The translations under genes and the position numbers were made by a program. The notes under the pieces are model-generated. The model ran no database searches and was not told where the DNA came from. It saw only the letters and a list, made by a program, of their open reading frames with translations. This document shows, piece by piece, positions 8,232-11,274 of a DNA stretch of 11,274 nt; the first letter of the stretch is position 1, and each line of letters begins with the position of its first letter. The DNA is from Bondarzewia mesenterica (lineage: Eukaryota > Basidiomycota > Agaricomycetes > Russulales > Bondarzewiaceae): NCBI GenBank assembly GCA_004802705.1, contig SGPL01000808.1, positions 1 to 11,274 of the forward strand, written 5' to 3'.

Positions 8232-9651
8232 CTATTTGAAGTGTGCGCGCGTGTCGGTGGGACGTTCGAGCACCGAGAGTAGGTAAAGCGCGAATGGAAG
8301 TGTTAGGGAGAGGGGCGCAGGAATGACTGCGATGCGTCGGTTCCGCCATCGTCTCGTCCGATCGGGAGGTTTGTCGAAGGAAAGCAGAGACGAGTCGAGT
8401 CGGGTCAGCGCTGATGAGAGTCGGGAGTCGGGAGTCGGGGCGTTCGCGACTCGACGTGCGCAGAACGTCCGAACGAAACCCTTTCCGTGAGGGAGTGACC
8501 TGTGCAGCGGTCCGTCTGCGCGATGGGGGATGCGGGGATATCGATTTTCAAGACGAAAAATGTCCGGTGAGTGCTTCGAGAAGGAAGACGGACGCGTGAA
8601 CATACCGAACCCACCCTTCAACGCACCCGTCGCCGTCTGCGGGGAAAAAGGCAGGATCAGGACCGACGACCCGTTCCGTGCGGTCCACCACGCCGCGTTC
8701 CGTCCGTTCCGAGCAGGGCGCGCCTCCGTGAGCCGAGAGTGCGTTTGTCAGGGACGTGAGTTAAGTGGCGTACATACCGTCGAGCGTTCGAGAGGAATCG
8801 TCCACAGGGGAGTCTCTCTCTCTCTCTCACACACACAGAGAGAGAGAGGGAACGACAGACCGTCCATCCCCGTCGCCCCCCCCCCCCAGAACGGAATCCG
8901 ACCGAGACCGAGACTCGGAGCACGAACCGACTTTGTGTGCTGTCGGTCGCGGAGGCGGAGGCGGGGCGACGCTTTCACGCCAGGATTCGAAATCAAAAAT
9001 TCCAAAAAAGAAGAAAAAAAGAGGAGGGNAAAAAAGAGGAAGCTAGTCGAAGGGACGTGTTGCGTGGAATGTCCGTCGGGACGTCAGCTTAAGCTTACCT
9101 TGTACGTTCTCGAAGTTGAGTTTCACGAGAGAGACGAAGGGAGGGAGGGAGAGAGGTTTCATCTTGGGGTTGTCGAGGGCGCTGGTTGTCCACCCTCGGA
9201 GTAGCAGGTCTTTAGCAAGGGGGTGCGAGATGGGAAGGACGAGACGATGTGTGCGTGGGGTAGGGTGGGGTGGGGTGTGTGGGGGGAGAGGAGAAGCGCG
9301 GGAGGTTTGGTTTCCGGGGAGGTGGACGAGGGAGCGTCGGACGCGTCTCTCGCCTTGTGGAGACTAAGAGTCGCGTGATCCAGCAAGTCCGGAAGCGTGG
9401 GGTGGCTGGCGACGAACGAGGGAAGAGAAAACGTTTACCTTGAGCTTCGTCCCGCGTGCGCGATGGTGATCTGAACGTTTGAACTTTCGCGCGATCTGGG
9501 AAGCGAAGGAAGGAAGGAAGGCGTGGAGTGAGATCTATGGAAGGGAGGCACGGGTGATTGCATAGTCATCTAGAGGGGGCCAAGCTTCAAGCTCAAGATC
9601 CGTGTGGCACTGGACGGGTATGGACCCTGCCAGCGGGCGCGCTCTTACCAT
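8232..9651 (-). CDS. Tentative spliced minus-strand gene, unknown product
   Basis: The - strand carries a series of splice-site pairs. Reading 5' to 3': an ATG (9651-9649) directly followed by GTAAGA; a 3' site TTCCCAG at 9496 after a C/T tract; exon 9495-9439; GTAAAC at 9438; a 3' site AACCAG at 9182; exon 9181-9099; GTAAGC at 9098, CTGAC branch and GACTAG at 9043 (56-nt intron); exon 9042-8778; GTATGT at 8777, CTGAT branch and TTTTTCCCCGCAG at 8637; a 31-nt exon 8636-8606; GTATGT at 8605 and GCGCAG at 8516; a last exon from 8515 to TAG at 8232. These exons join in one open phase, giving about 240 residues starting MIARKFKRSDHHRARG.

Doubts are large. The DNA is C-rich and stop-poor, and alternative 3' sites (for example 9364) also give open frames. 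The third exon crosses a polypyrimidine run with an undetermined base and a CT/CA microsatellite. No family is recognised. A spliced noncoding transcript is equally possible. The splice pairs at 9043-9098 and 8637-8777 are the best part. Confidence 0.2.
8419..8439. repeat. (AGTCGGG)3 tandem repeat
   Basis: Three perfect 7-bp units lie within the stretch assigned to the last exon of the tentative minus-strand model. This is a simple-sequence repeat with no further meaning visible. Confidence 0.85.
8813..8848. repeat. Compound palindromic microsatellite (TC)8(AC)4(AG)6
   Basis: Eight TC, four AC and six AG units run without interruption. The TC arm and AG arm are complementary, so the tract can fold as a hairpin with the AC block as loop. 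Homopurine-homopyrimidine arms can also form triplex DNA. Such tracts vary in length by slippage, so any reading frame through it is unstable. Confidence 0.9.
8876..8887. repeat. C12 homopolymer
   Basis: Twelve consecutive C lie 27 bases after the compound microsatellite. It is prone to sequencing and replication length errors, so frames crossing it on either strand are unreliable. Confidence 0.9.
9029..9029. other. Undetermined base (N)
   Basis: The single N in the window lies inside an A/G-rich run (about 9003-9037). It probably marks homopolymer disagreement between reads. The true length here may differ, which affects every frame through it. Confidence 0.95.
9257..9286 (+). other. Strong G-quadruplex motif
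   Basis: Five G-runs lie on the + strand: G4 (9257-9260), G3 (9263-9265), G4 (9267-9270), G4 (9272-9275) and G6 (9281-9286), with loops of 2, 1, 1 and 5 nt. Very short loops predict a stable structure. If the tentative minus-strand transcript exists, this lies in its intron, on the template strand. Confidence 0.85.
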
Positions 9652-10490
9652 TTACTACTTACTACTAGGAGGTTTCGTCGTGCGAGTCAGGAGGTGGGGA
9701 GATTCGGATGCCTGATTGAGACGGCGTTCGCGTTATCGGCTCGCCCGAAGCAATGTAGCTAACCCCGAGACTCGACGTTCGAGTTCCGAGGGGCGTCAAA
9801 AGAGAGTGGAAACCACGCGAGAGAGGGGGGCAGGTCTAGAGGTGGACGGGAAAGGCAAGAAGGGGAGACGCACGTGAGGGGGGGAGACTCCACGACGTGA
9901 CTGGCCGTGGGTCCCATGCCTGGCACCTGCAATCCATCGGGGTGGGGTTCTTTGCTACATACCCGTTCGCGAGTTTCGATCGCGGGTGACTTTGGAGATG
10001 AGAGACAAGTCCGAGTGAGAGTCCCAGGACGCGGAGTCTGCTGCGTGCCCCGCAGTGCACATCCACGGAGGCAAATCCGATTCTCGCTCTCGATCCATGC
10101 ATGTAAGCCAACGCGGTTCTTGTCTCGAGACGGGGTGTCAAGTTGGCGCGCAGGCCGCGAAGGGAGGAGGTTGGTGGCCAGACGGTGAAACGGAGGATGG
10201 GATTCGCACGCGTGATGCGGCTTTCAAGGAGGAAGGGTGTCGACAAAACGAGTGTCTGCATTTTTTTTTTGGATGGATGGATGGAGTTTGACAAATTTAA
10301 AGGGCGGTGGGCGAAACGAGAGGGCTGTGGGAGGCAGAGGAGTTGCCGGTGGAGGCGAGGGACGCGGCGCAGTGCTCGATTGAGGCAGAGGGGTCCGGGC
10401 CGATCTTTGGAAAATGAGATGTGCTTAGTCAGGTTCGGAGGAGACGATTCCGGGCTTTGGAGCAGTTGAATGGGATCGCATCGCCATTGT
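9652..10490. other. No supportable gene
   Basis: Purine-rich on the + strand, with long C/T-rich open frames on the - strand (for example 9836-10294) that reflect base composition rather than a recognisable protein. A T10 run (10261-10270) followed by GGATGGATGGATGG (10271-10284) is the only simple repeat. No promoter element or RNA gene was seen. A GTTCGAGT word at about 9778 looks like a tRNA T-loop but its stem does not pair. Confidence 0.5.
10261..10284. repeat. T10 run plus (GGAT)n
   Basis: Ten T are followed by GGATGGATGGATGG, three full GGAT units plus GG. It is a simple-sequence repeat in otherwise gene-free DNA. Confidence 0.85.
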
Positions 10491-10527
10491 TGTGTGGGCG
10501 CTGTGTGGCATCCAGCCTTTTGCGCGG

Positions 10528-10535
10528 TATATAAG
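10528..10535 (+). promoter_or_regulatory. TATA box, probable main promoter of cyclin-like gene
   Basis: TATATAAG is a strong TATA consensus in a GC-rich setting. About 30 nt downstream a likely start zone (GATATTCACGATTCCCTCG, from 10559) begins. The sequence from there to the GTGAGA splice donor at 10654 contains no ATG, as expected of a clean 5' leader exon. The box is 457 nt upstream of the coding ATG, which fits only if the leader intron described at 10654-10979 is removed or the 5' UTR is long. Confidence 0.55.
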
Positions 10536-10683
10536 GGGGGGTTCGAAGACGGACTCGGAGATATTCACGATTCCCTCGTCCACGCTCTGTAGAGTTGCTA
10601 TTACCCTCGTCATCGGACATTGCTGCGACCTCGAGGAGCGTTGCACGTCGAAGGTGAGATTTTTGATTTCTAGAGGTGGGGGG

Positions 10684-10761
10684 ATGCCGGTCGAGCCGGA
10701 TCAGGGACCGAACGAAATGATGGATATGGTGATGAGTGGCGTGTTGTCGTTGGGCGATTAG
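10684..10761 (+). CDS. 25-codon small ORF upstream of cyclin-like gene
   Basis: ATG to TAG, 25 codons, acidic and methionine-rich (starts MPVEPDQGPNEMMDMVM). It lies downstream of the TATATAAG box and within the inferred leader intron. In spliced mRNA it would be absent. In intron-retaining mRNA it would be the first AUG and could repress translation of the main frame. It may be an intron-encoded regulatory uORF or mere chance; 25 open codons alone prove nothing. Confidence 0.2.
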   Translation: MPVEPDQGPNEMMDMVMSGVLSLGD

Positions 10762-10885
10762 CCATGGGCCGTGGCCGTGCTGCCGGGCCAGCGTCTTCGC
10801 CAAAGATTTTTGTTCTGATGGCGGAGGGTGGCCGGATTCGAGCAGCAGGGCGCGTGTTGTCCATCGACGCCTTCCTCAGACCCGT

Positions 10886-10894
10886 TATATATAT
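10886..10894 (+). promoter_or_regulatory. Second TATA-like box near the cyclin-like start
   Basis: TATATATAT lies 91 nt upstream (gap) of the ATG at 10985. A C/T-rich segment (CTTCCCTGCCCTCACACAG) follows, typical of basidiomycete initiation zones. It could drive a short-leader transcript independent of the box at 10528, or be an AT-rich part of the leader intron. Confidence 0.4.
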
Positions 10895-10984
10895 TCTGGC
10901 ACTGACCTTCCCTGCCCTCACACAGCCCCGTCCCTCGCTCCCCTTGCTACCTGACGCTCGTCCGCATCGTCCCCTCCAGCATCC

Positions 10985-11274
10985 ATGGCCGCAGTCTCTG
11001 GTCCCTCCGCTCCTCGCCATCCCTCGCCCTATCGCAAGGCCCAGAAGATCCTCCGTGCCTCCGCCGGCCACTCCGCTCCCAACGTCCGTCCCTCCCCGTT
11101 TCTCCTCTCCTCGTGGCGCTCAAACCTTCTTTCTTTCCTGTAGCCGTCCACCACCGCTGATCCGTACCACGGCAACGAACACGTTGCAAAGCTCTGCGCT
11201 CGCTTCGTCGCCCAGCTCTTCGCCTGCCCGGACCTCCCGCCCCCGTCCGCTCCCCCGTCCGCACCCACCCCGAG
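10985..11274 (+). CDS. Pcl/pas1-like cyclin, N-terminal part, runs off window
   Basis: Exon 10985-11083 (33 codons) starts at an ATG in a good context (CATCCATGG). Intron 11084-11143 (60 nt) runs GTCCGT...TTTCCTGTAG with a CTCAAAC-type branch region. Exon 11144-11274 continues open to the window edge (43 codons plus 2 nt). The intron keeps the frame but ends in an in-frame TAG, so it must be removed for full-length protein. GTCCGT is a weak donor.

The protein reads SPYRKAQKILR near residues 14-24 and YHGNEHVAKLCARFVAQL near residues 41-58, then FACP and a Pro/Ser-rich linker. From memory, this layout resembles the region just before the cyclin box of basidiomycete G1/S Pcl1/pas1-type cyclins, which bind Pho85-like kinases. 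The cyclin box itself should lie beyond the edge, so the assignment is by partial resemblance only. The mature role would be cell-cycle or nutrient-linked kinase control. The promoter and leader intron are described separately. Confidence 0.6.

Larger units (their letters stand above)
10654..10979 (+). other. Probable 5' UTR intron of cyclin-like gene (326 nt)
   Basis: The 5' side reads CGAAG then GTGAGA (10654), a good donor. At the 3' side, CTGAC (10951-10955) matches the fungal branch consensus. It is followed by a C/T-rich stretch and CCCCTCCAG ending at 10979, five bases before the start codon. Splicing would join a leader exon of roughly 90-95 nt (about 10560-10653) to CATCCATGG. The donor, branch and acceptor are seen; that they are used together is inference. 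The intron would contain a second TATA box (10886) and a 25-codon ORF (10684). If transcription instead starts at the second box, the acceptor at 10979 has no evident donor. Confidence 0.45.

Noticed and set aside
8530..9204. 224-codon plus-strand frame
   Set aside because: It crosses a microsatellite, a C12 run and an undetermined base, and has low-complexity Arg/Lys content with no recognisable domain.
9771..9792. tRNA-like T-loop word GTTCGAGTTCC
   Set aside because: The five bases on each side of the TTCGAGT loop do not pair, and no acceptor or anticodon arm was found upstream.
9759..10102. Two-exon minus-strand gene model with a 62-nt intron (GTATGT at 9962 to GGCCAG)
   Set aside because: No branch point is convincing, and C-rich stop-poor DNA makes open joins easy. 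It mainly shows how readily such models arise here.
10670..11268. Long minus-strand frames opposite the cyclin-like gene
   Set aside because: They are antisense shadows of a GC-rich promoter and coding exon; Arg/Gly-rich with no motif.
1..11274. CRISPR array, bacterial operon, rRNA genes, or complete transposon
   Set aside because: No regularly spaced repeats, no ribosome-binding-site gene strings, no conserved rRNA segments and no paired terminal repeats with a recognisable transposase were seen.

Overview
The window looks like nuclear DNA of a filamentous fungus, most likely an Agaricomycete (Basidiomycota). The signs are short GT-AG introns of about 50-60 nt, pyrimidine-rich leaders and intron ends, TATA-type promoters, and a partial gene at the right edge whose N-terminus resembles basidiomycete Pcl/pas1-type cyclins. 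No bacterial operon, rRNA, tRNA, CRISPR array or complete transposon was seen. Most of the window is gene-poor, and everything below comes from reading the sequence alone.

Layout. 1-1300: no supportable gene, but a cluster of three hairpins (855-947) and a recurring 8-mer. 1300-3300: short coding-like pieces on the + strand that do not join, an 85-bp tandem duplication ending in A22, a long hairpin (2673-2702), and a weak ORF (2825-3139) holding an intron-like 51-nt segment. 3300-5800: unusually long open frames on both strands, none recognised; this may be decayed coding DNA. 5800-7100: a G-quadruplex motif and a small, otherwise hidden + strand gene model with a TATA box and two introns of 54 and 53 nt, encoding 92 residues. 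7100-8000: short repeats, no gene. 8000-9700: purine-rich on the + strand, so C/T-rich on the - strand, with several - strand splice-site-like pairs, microsatellites, a strong G-quadruplex motif and one undetermined base (9029). 9700-10500: nothing firm. 10500-11274: promoter, 5' leader with a probable leader intron, and the first coding exons of the cyclin-like gene, which runs off the window.

The best-supported gene system is the cyclin-like locus. A TATATAAG box (10528) precedes an ATG-free leader exon and a 5' splice site (10654). A branch point and 3' splice site at 10979 lie five bases before the start codon. The inferred leader intron holds a second TATA box and a 25-codon small ORF, so promoter choice and splicing could decide whether that ORF is present in the message. 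No new defence or mobile system could be demonstrated. The most novel candidates are the hidden three-exon gene at 6612-6997 and the cyclin leader architecture.
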